Shown in pieces: positions 21,733 through 35,037 of a stretch of DNA of 64,000 nt (position 1 is its first letter; each line of letters opens with the position of its first letter). The notes below the pieces were generated by a model. It was not told where the DNA came from. It searched no databases and saw nothing but the letters and a program-made list of their open reading frames with translations. Position numbers and translations under genes: made by a program. The stretch is from Scilla litardierei. Its lineage: Eukaryota > Streptophyta > Magnoliopsida > Asparagales > Asparagaceae. The stretch is from the NCBI GenBank assembly GCA_030789695.1, contig CM061140.1, positions 86,428,422-86,492,421 of the forward strand, written 5' to 3'.

Positions 21733-23978
21733 GCAATCCACAAGAATAGACCTGTCCTTGGTGCCCTTACTAAATATTGCCCGACTCTTGCAACCCCGTA
21801 AAATTCATGAAATACATAAGCAATGACTTGATACCCCTGAAAGTTTTTAGATTAGCTCTGCAGAACACAAGTAGGTCATCCGCAAACAGAAGATGGGAAA
21901 TGGAACCTGAACGTCTCATGGGCTGAAGTACGCCACTATCAAGTGCTTTAGCCATTAGGATAGAGAAAGCTTCCATAGCAATAACAAACAGGTAAGGAGA
22001 GAGAGGATCCCCTTGCCTAAATCCCATGTTTCCATCAAAATACCCCACAGGGGAGCCCTTAACCATCACAGAAAATGTAGGCGAAGTAATACATTCACGT
22101 ATCCACGTTATAAACACAGTAGGAAATCCCATCAGACCCAAAAAGTGAAGAATAAACTCACGGTTCACTGAATCGAAAGATTTCCGCAATTCCAGCTTAA
22201 GACAAGCCCTTCCCCCCATAGGGTTGCTGAAGTCCCTAATCTGCTCATGAGCAATAAGGGAGCTATCCGATAATAGCCTCCCTTTAAGGAAGGTCGCCTG
22301 ATTTGGCGAGATAAGTTCATGAATCACCACCCTAAGCCTATTGCAGATGATCTTACTGACTATTTTATATAAAACATTGCAGCATGCTATAGGTCTATAG
22401 TCACTAAGAGTGGAAGCATTTGAATTCTTAGGAACAAGAGTAAGATGGGTGTGATTTACTTGCCTTAGCAGGGAGCCCGATGCAAAGAAGGACTTGACCG
22501 CCAAAGATACATCATCTCCTATCCTGTACCAATAGGTTTGAAAGAAATGCGCATTATATCCATCAGGCCCAGGGGCCTTGTCGGGGTTCATCTAAAATAC
22601 AACATTCTTGATTTCCTCATCTGAAACTCTCCTGATCAGCTAGGTGGAAGCTTCATCTGTAAGAATACGTTTAGGGGTAATAGAACGGAACGTAGTCTCA
22701 TAGTGATTTTGGTTATATAACCCCACATAGAAATCGATAGCTTCCTTCTTTAGCACATCAAAAGAGCTAGTTTGCCTCCCTTAATCATCCACCAAATGAG
22801 TTAAACAGTTGTGGCTTTCTCTCAACTTCATAGCATTATAAAAGAATTTAGTATTGCGGTCCCCCAAGGAGATCCAATTTTGTCGACTTTTTTGGCGGAT
22901 CATCTCTTCCTCCAGACTCATGGCACTAGCTAACTCCCTCATCGAAGCCTGCTCATGAGCTTGAAAAGATTTATCAGATATCAACTGCGGGGTTTTCCTA
23001 ATAGCTTCTAGTTTAGCACGGCTCAAATTCACCATCTTACTCGCATTATAATTACTAGCCCACTTGCGAAGTAATGGTCTCAACCTCTTAAGTTTTTGGG
23101 ACACACAATACATGGGTGTGCCAGCCACATAGCCCCCCCCAGCTCTCATCAATAATTTCGGAAATCCCCGGACATTTTCTCCAATAATTAAAGTACTTGA
23201 AGGGCTTGGGATCGAAATGTACCTGAGGATGGAGTCTGACAACCATAGGTGAATGGTCACTAGTAATAGGGTCCAAGTACTCCATAAACGAATCAGTGAG
23301 CAGTCTGAGCCAATCACAATTAACAAAAACTCTATCCAGCCGAGCTGAGATCCGTCCATCACCCACTCTATTATTACACCAGCTGTACTTGCAACCGGTG
23401 CTCTTTAGCTGTAGAAGCTGGCAGGAACTAATACAATCATTGAAATCAAAGAGCATTTTTTGCTCCAACCTCCTTCCCCCAATTTTGTCCGCAGCAGAGA
23501 GCACGCAGTTAAAATCCCCGCAGACCATCCATACTCCATCATTCATAGAAGCTGCATCACGTTTAAGTGAATTCCACAACTCCTTCCGCTCCCCCATAGT
23601 GTTCCGGCCATACACTCCCGTTATAGTGCAAGAGAGGCCCCCTGAGTTAGTACATGAAATAGTGATATGTTGATCATAAGATGAGGTGAGGGTGGCCTTC
23701 CAAACCGATGGATCCAACGCCATTACAATCCTACCGCCAAGAGCTTTGTCCATGTTGTGAAAAGAAATCCAGTGTTTGGGCAAAAGAGAGTTATTAAGAG
23801 CCGCCGTAGACCTAAGTTTCGTCTCCAAAAGAATAATAGCAGAAGGTTTAATAGCAGTAAGTCTGTCCCTAAGATCCCGCAGACAAACAGGGTTATTCAA
23901 CCCCCTAGTATTCCAAATGAATACCGTCATTAAATAACCGGGTTTTTGGGAATGCAATTCTGAATCCTGGCACTCCAC
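21733..23978 (-). pseudogene. LINE ORF2: APE endonuclease and reverse transcriptase
   Basis: From about 23930 leftwards the endonuclease shows IWNTRGLN, LLETKL, CGDFN, ARLDRVF and SDHSPM, the catalytic signatures of the APE-like domain that nicks the target. A frame change lies at a run of eight G (plus strand C, 23133-23140). RT follows: NPDKAPGPDGYN (about 22590), YRPIACCN, QGDPLSPYLF and catalytic F-A-D-D-L (about 21880). A stop at about 22592-22594 and another near 21770 break it. The frame is cut at 21733 by the gypsy insertion and resumes at 11891. Confidence 0.9.
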
Positions 23979-24112
23979 CTAGCACTGGATTCAGCCTTCT
24001 TCCTTGCCTTCCTGACTTCCTCAGCCTGCTTAAGATTGATCTCCTCCACCACCCAATCAGGATTGTCAACCGCCAACACCTGTGGAATCAGATCCACATC
24101 CTCCCCGGCATG

Positions 24113-25945
24113 TCAATCTAACAGTGAAGGGAGAGTCGGAGAAACACTCCTATGCTTTACCGTAGAATCACGGCCATCCACATCTAGGCCAGCGGCTCTA
24201 TTCATAGGCCTAACAGTGCCACAGCAATCAGCTTCCGGATGATTGCCAGAGGTAGCACGCACATCCCCTACTGGCGTCACCCCCAGCTGATCCATATTCC
24301 CCAAGGCACCAGTTGGCAAGCCATCAACAAGATTGGGCCCGGGAACATCCCTCGTAATATCCCCAGGGGCAGCCAAGAGATCATGGGGTTCCCCCTCCGA
24401 AGCTACAGAATAATGAGTAAATATATCTTCCACCATCACAGGGGCAACCTTTGCATTCCCAGTCTCTGCAACACATATCCCCACTCCAGGCTGTGAAGAA
24501 GTATTATTATCTCCCACATTCGCAGGGGCAGCATTAGTCATAGAATTCTCAACTTCTGAGTTCACCTGAGTGACTCTCCTCTCCACCCCGATTTCTGATG
24601 TTAACACATTCTCTTTCGAGCAATGCTCCTCCGACACCGCATTACTTCCAACTTCTTGGATTGAAGGGGGCTCGCCCGCGCCAGGGCACTGGGCATCAGT
24701 GTGTCCAAAATAGACACATTTACTACACCTCGGTGGCTCTCCTTCATATTTGGCTTCAAGAGTTATAATTCCCCCCCCCCCCCATCTACCTCCACTTCAA
24801 CAGACTTCCATAAGGATAACGTAGCATCAACCATAGGTAATCCGCTCCAAGTTTGCAGTGGCCCGATCCAAGCACATAAGGGTACCAATCACAGAGGCAA
24901 TTATATTTAGGGTCTCCAAATTCCACATATATAGGGGAAGACCATGAAGCTGAACCCACACCGGTACCGAAGTGAGAATGTCTCTATCATGACGAAGATT
25001 CAGATTCCACTTTTTCAACACTACCAATCTTCCATCAAACAGCCAAGGCCCCCCTCGTAGAATCTGCTCACATTCATCAGACAACTCGAATCTGAAATAA
25101 AAGAACCCAGTATCCTTGGAGTAGACTTGAACCTTCTTCTTTAGCCTCCAAAGTCTCTTCATCCAAGCCACAATTTGACCGTAATAAGGGGTATCGCCTA
25201 AGACATACCCCACAAGAGTGTTCTTCCATCTCTCCGCACCCCGTTCAACCAACGTCCCCGAGACCCGTGCACGGGTGGTGCCATCCTCAAGGATAATCGG
25301 AGGCACTAACGACATTGCCAGACCCGCCCCATAAGAACGACGGTCCGCACAAACATCTAGCCACGATCTCTTTTCCGCACTAGTATCAACAGTCAACGGA
25401 ACTTTAGGTCTAGGGGGTAAGTGATCAAGTCTCTGAGGAATAACATCAAACACATTACTTGCATCTCCCCTACCCTTGCCAGAAAAGCCTAACTTCACCA
25501 CAGTCCGAGTTCGCCCTGAGGGTGGACGTCTCCCCGGCAAAGAAAGCCCAAGTTTAGATCTAGCAAACTTACCTTGATCAGCCCATGACCTCCCCCGACG
25601 GACTTCCACCCAACCGTCACCTGAAGCACGGCCAACTCCAAAACCATTCGCATATCGCCGATCAGCACCAACCGCCGAAGCCTGATCGTTATCCACAGAT
25701 CCACCAAGTCGAATAACGCCACCCGCGGAGCCTCCTCCAGATCCACCTGACGAAGAGCCCCCCGCCGCTAACATCTCCAGCGCTTCCGCGTGGAAGGATC
25801 CACCTAGTCTCCCCATTGACTGAGACCCTAGCTCGTTGATGGTGCTCCACCTGATTGCCGCCGAAAGATCCAATATTGCCACCGAGAGATCCAATATTGC
25901 CGCCGAGAGATCCAATATTGCCGCCGTGGCCTCCTCCAGGGTCAA
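24113..25945 (-). pseudogene. LINE ORF1 (DUF4283-like domain and zinc knuckle), frameshifted
   Basis: The 5' part (25945-24827) has low-complexity N-terminal repeats, then a DUF4283-like domain (FFYFRFELSDECEQILRGGP, WNLNLRHDRD, VPVWVQLHGLP, about 25110-24930). It ends at a stop at 24827. After a frame change the coding sense continues through a run of thirteen G (plus strand C, 24771-24783) to a zinc knuckle CSKCVYFGHTDAQC (about 24729-24688) and a tail ending at 24113. Known plant L1 ORF1 proteins bind element RNA through these domains. The N-terminus could lie further upstream. Confidence 0.85.
25863..25925 (-). repeat. Three 21-bp tandem repeats in LINE ORF1
   Basis: Three copies of a 21-bp unit (plus strand GAGAGATCCAATATTGCCGCC) keep the frame and encode repeated A-A-I-L-D-L-S peptides near the ORF1 N terminus. 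Confidence 0.85.
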
Positions 25946-25986
25946 CAGGAATTGCTCCTCCGCAATCAGCGGGACTCATTTTTACG

Positions 25987-25988
<2 letters not shown>

Positions 25989-26041
<53 letters not shown>
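25989..26041. repeat. (TA)n microsatellite, left flank of the MITE
   Basis: About 26 TA units abut the left end of the fold-back element. A similar run sits on its right side. Confidence 0.95.
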
Positions 26042-27206
<1,165 letters not shown>

Positions 27207-29669
27207 TGTCACGCCCTGCTTCCCATAATACTTAGGAGCGAGGTCGCAACGAAGGTTCGCTTGGGCTGAAGCGGTGAAGCTCAAACCCAATAAGCGGCTG
27301 TGAATAAAACCTTACGTAGGAACTTGCATTCATTCAGAGAAATAAGAATTAACTACGAATTTAAAGCCAACATCCAGAAAGGGTAACAAAAGTAACAAGG
27401 CCCAGCATGGCCAAACAAACTACATAGTTCTACAAAGGTGGGTACACGCCCTACAAAAGTGCAGTAAAGGAAATCCTAAGCAGTAGCAGGTAGTGCTTAG
27501 CAACTAGTCCTCAGTGGGAAGAACTCCTGGATCAGCAAACTCTCGTTCCAGTGGGTCAGTCTCCTTAAGAAGCTCATCCTCTAGGTAATCTGTCTCGTGA
27601 CCTGACATACAATTCAAACGACATAGAAATGTATGTAAGCAAGTGCCCTTGGCATGCATTAATTATGAATCGGACCTTCGACAAGGTTTTCAGAAGCAGT
27701 TTTCATGGCAGTTAAAGCATTATGAATAATCGAAAATTATAATTTCTAAGCATTACGTATAGAATTTACATCAGCATGGCAGTTGTATTACAAGTGAAAG
27801 CAGTAACAGTTCAACATGTAGTACATATTCAAGATAGCCGTTTTCAAGAGTTCATGAGTGTATCTATCTAGTATCTAAGGTTCGCTTCGTTAGGCAAACA
27901 ACGATTGAATCTACAGTCTCGTGCCCTTGAAGGTGACCCGTTCACTTACGACTAATGACTGCGAACCCAACCACACCCATGTGTACTTTACTGGAACACG
28001 ATCCAAACTAGCGAAACCGACCCACAAGATTTATGATTAGCCAAACCGGTCCACAAGATTAATGATTAGCCAAATCGGTCTGTAAGATTTATGATTAGCC
28101 AAATCGGCCCGCAAGATTTATGAAATTTAAAAACGATTTAAAAGACTTCTTTATCAATTAATTTATTGAACTGGCCATATACACGGGTTTTTATCTTCCA
28201 ATTCACATAACGTAAACATATAAAGTTTGGTGTCATTGTGTCGCATATAAAGTGTAGTTCGTCATGGTAATTTCTATATGCGTTATTTCATGGGTAGATT
28301 GTCCAGAAACTAGCTATTTGTGAAAAAGCAATTAAGTGAAACAATATTTAAAACATGTAGAAAAATGCACACTTGCCGGATTTTGGCGATGTTGGTGTCA
28401 TTGTGTTCGTTTGAAAGGCGCGAATGTTTCTGTGTCATTAGATTTACGATATTAAATTAAAATTGTTTAACTAATAGGATAATATTAAAATCTAATTTAT
28501 ACATACACGGTTTAAACTAACTTATCCATATGGTAACATATATAGAAAATTTAGGTTGTAACAGTCCTATAATAATATACTATTAAACATAACTAACAGA
28601 TATAATAAAATATATACATAGTTTATACATATATAAACTTACATATAACATATAATCTTACAGTTTATATAATTTATATATTAGTATTAATATAATATAA
28701 TACTTTACTATTTATATATCAAAACTAAAAATGTTATACGTAAAACTCACATTTTTAGGGTTTCTTTCGTCGTTGTTGTAGGGTTCCTTTGCATGTGGGC
28801 CACGACAATTGCGACGGCCAGAGGTGGTGCGGAGCGGTGGCGGTCTGTCAGTGGCTGTGGCGGCAAGATCAGGGCAATGGCGAGCATGGAGGGCGCGGTT
28901 GAGGATGTTGCCGGTGACTTGGGGTTATTGTCGTTGGGAGTCCTGGTGGTGGTGTTCGGCAGAGGGAGGTGGCATTGTGGGTTGATGGCAGGGTGGCACT
29001 GCCGGTTTGGTGGTGGTCAGAGATGGCGGTGTTACCATGTGGGGATGGTAGGAGTGGAAGGCGGTGTTGTTGGTGGGGAGTGTGAGGGCTGCGGCATAGG
29101 GTGTCGGATGTGGCAGTGAGGAGGTTCGGTTGCGGGGTCTTGGTGTTGTTAGAGGTTGCGAAGGGGTGGATGAAGGTTACGAGGGGAAGGGGTGGTCGAG
29201 GGGTTTGAAGGGAGGGGATGAAGGAGTAGGGTAGCGGTTGAGTTTTGAATGGGTTAGGGCTTAGTCCCCTTTCTTCTTTGTTTTGTTTTTGTAGTGGAGG
29301 TGGTGTGTGTGTGGGGTTTACTTAAGGTTTAATTGATTCTTTTGACTTTTGTTGCAGGGGTTAAAGCTAAGAAGAAAAGGAAGATATTTGAATTGATACA
29401 ATAATGATGGAGTAAATGGTGGAATTTCAAATACTTGCTAAAATGGGTTTGTTTTAAAAATTAGGATTTATTAAAATTTGGAAAAAAATCAATTTAGTTA
29501 ATGTATTCGAATTATTACGATATCGCCACTAGCACGAAACTAACCGGAAATTATAAAATAATATCAGCGTGATTGAGCTATGGACGATAACAAATAAAGT
29601 CAAGAACAATAATTCAATACATTAAAAGAATACGTACGAAATACGTACTGATAAATACTGGCCGTTACA
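27207..29669 (-). repeat. Solo LTR of a Ty3/gypsy element
   Basis: The plus strand starts TGTCACGCCC and ends GGCCGTTACA, the reverse of the TGTAACGGCC ... GTGACA ends of the gypsy LTRs in this window. CATAA flanks both sides (27202-27206 and 29670-29674), a clean 5-bp target duplication. No internal region is present, so it is a solo LTR left by LTR-LTR recombination. A GC-rich patch (about 28780-29120) matches the GC-rich leader position in related LTRs; the open frame there is not considered a gene. Confidence 0.9.
28011..28131. repeat. 29-bp tandem repeats in the solo LTR
   Basis: Four imperfect copies of a 29-bp unit are anchored by GATTAGCCAAA (starts 28035, 28064, 28093). The variable part alternates ACCGGTCC, TCGGTCTG and TCGGCCCG. 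Confidence 0.8.
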
Positions 29670-30474
29670 CATAAATTTGTTTGTGATAATAACTTTAACT
29701 TCCTAATAGTTGATTAGTATTGCAAATACAATAAAAGTTATTAAAATATGAAAATGTTAGTTTTAGGATACGCCTAGTTAATTTGGGTTAACTATGAAAG
29801 GTGAACCCAAATTAAATCAATGGTACAAATTTTAATAATCGCCATTCTTAAGTCGTCCACGAATCAGTGTCTACAATCGTTTTCGCTTAGGCTCTGGATC
29901 ACCCCAGCTCTGACTAGGGATAGTGGTCCTAACCTAGCCAAACGTGCATGACCGTATGCGACATGACAAACTATAATGCCTATTATCATAATGTGATGCC
30001 ATTGATTATATTCTAGTCAAATACATTTAAACTCCTTTTAAGGATTAGTCGACGCCCTCCTTGCTTTTTGGAGATTGGAAACTGAGGATTCCTGTTATAG
30101 TTATTGCGCACACTCAAGGTATACCATGGCTATCTTTTTGGGAGTCAATTCCATTAAACATATGATGTAGTTTAGCTTAACCCAAACCGTTGTGTCATGA
30201 ATATACCCAAGCACCGGTATAAATTTGGACTGGACAAGAAAGCAATGGTTCGAGTAGACTAGTCATTATGATTTGTTGAGGACAAACATGGTCATAAGTG
30301 ACTAGGGGTAAAAATTGATAAGGTAATCACGTTCGATATGATTGATGAAGTGTCATCTACCGATGACAGATCCAAGAAACTTGTTGAGCACAATCAAGGT
30401 TGTGAAGATCAAGGTGGTTGGGCCCCTATACAACTAAATGTCAAAATTCATTCATCTATATGTGTTAAGATGAT
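29670..30474. other. Unassigned sequence between solo LTR and Athila-like element
   Basis: No recognisable domain is present. TTTGTTGAGGACAAACATGG (about 30274) followed by AAGTGACTAGGGG loosely resembles the end of some plant gypsy elements just before the 3' LTR, so this may be old retrotransposon sequence. A short reading frame from 30338 shows no known motif. It continues at 39735 once the inserted element is removed. Confidence 0.3.
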
Positions 30475-30719
30475 TGACGTGCATTTATATTTCATATATT
30501 CACGCACGATTTCTTTTGTGTTTCTCCGTATTTTCTGCCTTCTTTTATTCGTTTTCTCGTATTTTCTCGTTTTCTTTCACTTTTCTTTGTTTCTCCATGT
30601 TTACAGGAGATTGCCCGCGTAGGGCACGTTTAACGACGATATCTCAAGTCCCCGGAGCAACGGGAGGATTCACGCATGATCCAGGGGGTCAAACGACGAA
30701 GATTACATCTTTCAGCCCC

Positions 30720-31110
30720 TCACCCGATCGGTTGGTCATCTCCAACCGATCGGGTGATGCACGCGTACGCCACCCGGTCTCAGCCAGAGCTCAAGTGAAA
30801 GTCACCCGACCGGTTCACAGGCCGGTTCAACGGGGGCCAACTCTCTGTCTTCTCAAGCCAAATTCCAACCGATCGGGTGACTCTCACCCGATCGGTTCAT
30901 CTGTAGCTGATGCTGAGGAGCCGAAGACACGGGCACCCAACCGATCCCTTCACCCGATGGCGCCAAGATCCAACCGGTCACTCCAAGAACTCAACCGACC
31001 GGTTCATATGACCGGGTGAAAGTTCGCCGTTTTCTGTTTATTATCTGTAACGGATAACCCGATCTGTTGACTTGTCAACCGATCGGGTGATACGAGATCC
31101 TATAAATAGG
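30720..31110 (+). promoter_or_regulatory. LTR promoter: ACCGATCGGT palindrome array and TATA box
   Basis: About thirteen full or partial copies of ACCGATCGGT, often extended to CACCCGATCGGTTGA-like words, lie between 30720 and 31092. CCTATAAATAGGACCCC follows at about 31098. The array is repeated in the 3' LTR (about 38398-38785). A related array with its own TATA box sits inside the element at 35187-35560. Confidence 0.75.
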
Positions 31111-31564
31111 ACCCCTAGGGTTCCAGAAACGGGGAGCTGTTAGTTTTTACTGTTTCTCCTATTGTGACGGCTGTAATTACTGTTCTATTGTATGTTTTTG
31201 GATCTTTCTTAAACTTTAGTATTGTCTTAATTACTCTATTACTTCCGCATTCCAATCGTCTGATTATGATTCCAACGGTTCATTTTCGTTTAGATCGCTT
31301 TTTAATGAATATTTGTGAGTAGCTCCCAAATCTGGGATTTTGGCGGAAACCCCTTCGGGGGCTCTTCCCGATGCATCCGTAGGGTTAGGAAATCGATAGG
31401 GATTAGGAATCTAACGGTTACGCGGGGTGTTTTATTGTCATCGTCGGGAAAAAGACCGCCATTGACCGTTGGGCCAAGGGGGAATAAACTTAGCGGTTGA
31501 CTCCCTAGCCATATCTCACGCCCTTAGCGTAGACGCCGAATCCTAGCGCGCGAGAGCGGCAGGA

Positions 31565-31735
31565 TGAGACGTTGGGAGTTATCGTTGCGAGCTTAGTGCT
31601 CCTGGAATCGATCAGTGTTAATGGACACGGGAGTGCCTACTGATCGAATCTGGGAAGTCCGGTGTATCATCCTGGGCACCGACCGGAATATCGGGCCCAT
31701 GGGATGCCGGTACCACTTTCAGAGGCAACGTCTCA
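31565..31735 (+). promoter_or_regulatory. Structured leader closed by a perfect 10-bp stem
   Basis: TGAGACGTTG (31565-31574) is the exact reverse complement of CAACGTCTCA (31726-31735). Inside it, CGATCAGT and ACTGATCG (about 31609-31651) form another 8-bp stem. The region is downstream of the TATA box, so it would be in the transcript. The 3' LTR keeps both arms (from about 39244). Function is unknown. Confidence 0.5.
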
Positions 31736-32061
31736 CCATTAGACCCTAATTCCAATCGACATCCTACCCGTAGGCCGTATCGACGAGATTCGCACGTTGG
31801 AGTGAAAACCAAAGTCCCGGGTTTATTTTCTTATTGTTCATACCTTGCATTCCTATATCGTGACAACCCATCAACCGATTCGGGCTAGCTCGCCCACGGG
31901 GTGATTTTGGTCCTCCTTGACACAAGCACATCCTAGCCTCCCTGTGTTCGACCCCCAAGCCACACTACAACACCGTGCGCTTGCGGTTACAAATATCTAA
32001 ACCCCCACGCTGGTCCCCCGGCCATTTGCGGCTAGCAAACCGGGGGCACACGTCAAGTTTA

Positions 32062-32086
32062 TGGCGCCGTTGCTGGGGAGGCAACG
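32062..32086 (+). promoter_or_regulatory. Primer binding site (tRNA-Asp type) within a small hairpin
   Basis: TGGCGCCGTTGCTGGGGA (32062-32079) matches the primer site of Athila/Tat elements, which are known to use tRNA-Asp. CGTTGC (32068-32073) and GCAACG (32081-32086) pair around TGGGGAG, so part of the primer site would be inside a hairpin in the genomic RNA. Confidence 0.85.
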
Positions 32087-32248
32087 TGCTTATTATTTTA
32101 GGATCTCTTGAACCCTAGTGTCTAGCTCTCATCCATACCTCGTGATAATTTTCTCATTCTCCTTTTTCCTTTTTATTTTTCTTATTTTTATTTCTTATCT
32201 TATCTGTTTCTCTCCCACTTGTCGCTTCACGGGTGTTTGTTGTTTTTC

Positions 32249-34991
32249 ATGCGCAGGAGTTCAAGAAGTCTCGACGACTTGATCCCCGTTGATCCAGAGA
32301 TTAACGCCACCCTTAGGCGCTTGGCCGCTGAGAAGCGAAGAAGAGAGGATCCCGAATCCATGGAGGAGAACACCCCGCCTCGCAAGTCCCTGTTGGAGTA
32401 CTCGATGCCATCTATCGAGTCCACTTCCGCCATCCGTCCTCCAGCTATTACGGCACAAAGCTTCGAGCTAAAGCCGTCTTTGGTGACATGGATCCAGTAG
32501 GATCAGTTTGCGGGTTCACCCATGGAGAACCCGATCGAGCATCTAAACTCCTTCTTGGAGAAATGTGACACCTTCCGGATTAATGGTGTCACGACCGAGG
32601 CGATCCGTCTGAAGCTGTTCCCCTTCTTGTTGCGAGACAAAGCCAAGCAATGGCTTAGGGGGAAGGACCCCAACACTTTCAATACCTGGGAGAAGCTCTC
32701 CAACGCTTTTCTGATGAAGTTCTTTCCTCCGGGGAAGACCATGAAGTTGAGGAGTGAGATCTCCTGCTTCTCCCAGGCCAGCCACGAGTCCTTGCATGAA
32801 GCTTGGACGAGATACAAGGAGATGCAGAGAAGATGCCATCACCATGAGCTTCCGAAGTGGCAGATTATTAATCTGTTCTACAATGGGCTGAGGGATGACC
32901 TAAAATCTTCTATGGACGCCGCGGCTGGGGGTTCCTTCTTGTCAAGGAGCGAGGAAGATGCCGGACATATTCTGGAAAATATGGCATCCAACAATGATCG
33001 GTGGTGTGACGAGAGAGCCACACCCAGGTCTGGGGGTATACACAGAGTCGAGGACGTCGACAAACTTTCAAGCAAGTTCGACTTGCTTTCGACCCAGATC
33101 TCCGCACTAATGGTAGGAGCCGGTGGGGCCGGTACACAGCAGATTTCAGCGGTAGAATCCGAATTCTTTGGGGAATTCGACGGTGATGACGTCTCACCAC
33201 CGTTGGACCAGGCGAGCGCACTCTTTTACAACCCCACGGGAAATGCGCCGTACGCACCAAGAACCAATTCCAACCCGGCCTACTCTCCAAACAACCGAAA
33301 CCACCCTAACTTTGGTTACCGACCACCATTCCAACCCTCGCCGCCTCAGCAGCCGCAACAACAAACATATCAGCCGACTAGGCCACAGCAGAGTCAGATT
33401 CAGCAGCAACAATATCAGCAGCAGCCTCAGCAACAATTTTACGCCCCCCAGGAATCAGCACCCAATCCAGCAGCAGCAGCAGTATGGCCAACAGAGGGCC
33501 GTCTCTCTGGTTGAGTCTCTCTTGACTCAATATATAACCAACCAGGAGAAGATCAATCAAAAGCTGGAAATGGGTCAACGGGCCCTCACGGACCAAGTAA
33601 CCCAGCTGGGGTTACAAGTGGTGACCCTTTCAAGGTCACAAAACCAATTGCCGTCACAACTGGAGGTGAACCCGAGGGGAGCAACCCAAACGTCGGCACT
33701 CGTGCACGAGCACGCAAATGTGTCCGCTATCGTTTTGAGAAGGGGGACACAAATTCCTACTAGAGTGCCCCCTAACAGACCGGAAGCACCATTGGTCGTC
33801 GAGCGACCGATCGAAAAATCAAATGACGCCGGTGCTTCGTCATCAAATCCTACGACTCCGGAGGGAGTCTCTTAAGAAGAGAAGAAGAAGAACGAGGAAG
33901 GGAGCCTGAACGTGTTCAAACCAGTTGTGCCTTTTCCACAACGGTTAGCTCAGGCCAAAATCAATGAGAAATATGGGAAGTTCTTCGCCATGGTCAAGGA
34001 TCTGAGCTTGCATATCCCCTTCCTGGAAGCAATCGAAACAATCCCCTCCTATGCGAAATTCCTGAAGGATTTGGTGACTAGAGGGTCTAGAAAGGAGAAA
34101 GTAGTGTTGACAGCGGAGTGTAGCGCTCTCATCCAGAGGGCAAATCCGCCGAAACTTAAAGACCCGGGGAGCTTCTCAATCCCTTGCACGATCGGGGCAG
34201 TAAAGATTCATCGTGCACTCGTCGATCTCGGAGCGAGTGTCAGTTTGATGCCCTTATCGATGTATAAGAGGATAGGAATGGGTGATCTGGAGCCCACCGG
34301 TATGACCCTACAACTTGCTGACCGGTCGGTCAAATATCCAGTGGGGATTGTGGATGACCTCCCCGTCAATGTAAAAGGGGTGCATGTGCCAGTGGACTTT
34401 GTAGTCATGGACATGCCTGAAGACGCACACACACCCATCATTCTGGGACGGCCTTCCATGGCCACTGCTGGCGTTTTGATTGATGTGAAGAACGGAAAAC
34501 TTTCGCTAAACGTCAGCGGAGAAAAGGTTGAATTTGATCTGGGGTTGTCCATGAAGTATCCCGATCCCCCAGATGACCCTCGGTGTAATTTGCTGGAGGT
34601 GGAAGAAGATAAAGCTGCTGAAGAGAGCTCCTGGGAGATTCTCTTAAGAAACCCCCCTGATGACTTGGGGGATTCAGAAGACCAAGACGGCCCTAAGAAC
34701 AATGATGCTGATGGGAAAGCGAATGCAGCAAGAACGACCCCTCCCGGGTTCCCCAAGACTCCTCCTTCAAGGAAAACGGGGAAAGAGCCCATGGACCTCA
34801 CCAAAGACGAGGTCCGGATCCTTAAAAAGATAGCGGTAAGCGCCAATACGAAAGAGAAGCCCCCGGATCCCAAAAACAATGAGAGGGTAGTCGAGCAAAT
34901 CTTTCTCCAGCCGCTGACTACTCCAAAGGCCGTAAGCTCCAATGAAGAAGAGATGCCGAACTTCGGGCATCACCCGTATCAACCACCGTGA
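32249..34991 (+). pseudogene. gag-pro: Athila/Tat-like gag and aspartic protease
   Basis: ATG at 32249 opens M-R-R-S-S-R-S-L-D-D. The Retrotrans_gag core (HLNSFLEKCDTF, FPFLLRDKAKQWL, FFPPGKTMKLRSEI, LFYNGLRDDLK) lies at about 32540-32900. A Q/P-rich tract follows (about 33320-33490). The protease motif V-D-L-G-A-S (about 34221-34238) and I-L-G-R-P (about 34440) are present; D-L-G replaces the usual D-T/S-G. Breaks: TAG at 32498-32500 (probably CAG), a frame change in the CAG-rich tract near 33440-33500, and TAA at 33873-33875. No pol follows the stop at 34989. Confidence 0.88.
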
Positions 34992-35037
34992 ACATCACTT
35001 GCGGGCGTCGATCCAACGACATTAACCAAGTGCGCTT

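Larger units (their letters stand above)
10196..25988 (-). mobile_element. L1-type LINE, split by the gypsy element at 11892-21732
   Basis: Reading right to left: ORF1 (about 25945-24113), ORF2 endonuclease and RT (23978-21733), then, after the inserted gypsy element is skipped, the remaining ORF2 (11891-about 10375) and 3' UTR. The protein continues across the skipped insert (GRLVDKCKKRLMG follows on the far side), and GCAAT flanks both sides of the insert. Both facts show one LINE interrupted by a later insertion. The right boundary lies near the (TA)n tract at 25989. No target duplication for the LINE could be recognised. Confidence 0.85.
30475..32055 (+). repeat. 5' LTR of the Athila/Tat-like element
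   Basis: It ends in a palindromic pair, TGACGTG at the start and CACGTCA at the end. It contains the ACCGATCGGT array, a TATA box (about 31099), a long structured leader, and the U5 end just before the primer site. It is near-identical to the 3' LTR. Confidence 0.93.

Noticed and set aside
28011..28131. Possible CRISPR-like array (29-bp units)
   Set aside because: The units are contiguous imperfect tandem repeats without unique spacers, inside a plant solo LTR.
28793..29119. Gly-rich open frame of 108 codons
   Set aside because: It lies in the GC-rich part of the solo LTR on the strand opposite to the LTR, and its low-complexity composition explains the open frame.
30338..30622. Open frame of 94 codons spanning the left border of the Athila-like LTR
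   Set aside because: It crosses the insertion boundary at 30475, so it is not an ancestral gene. The part before the border has no recognisable motif.
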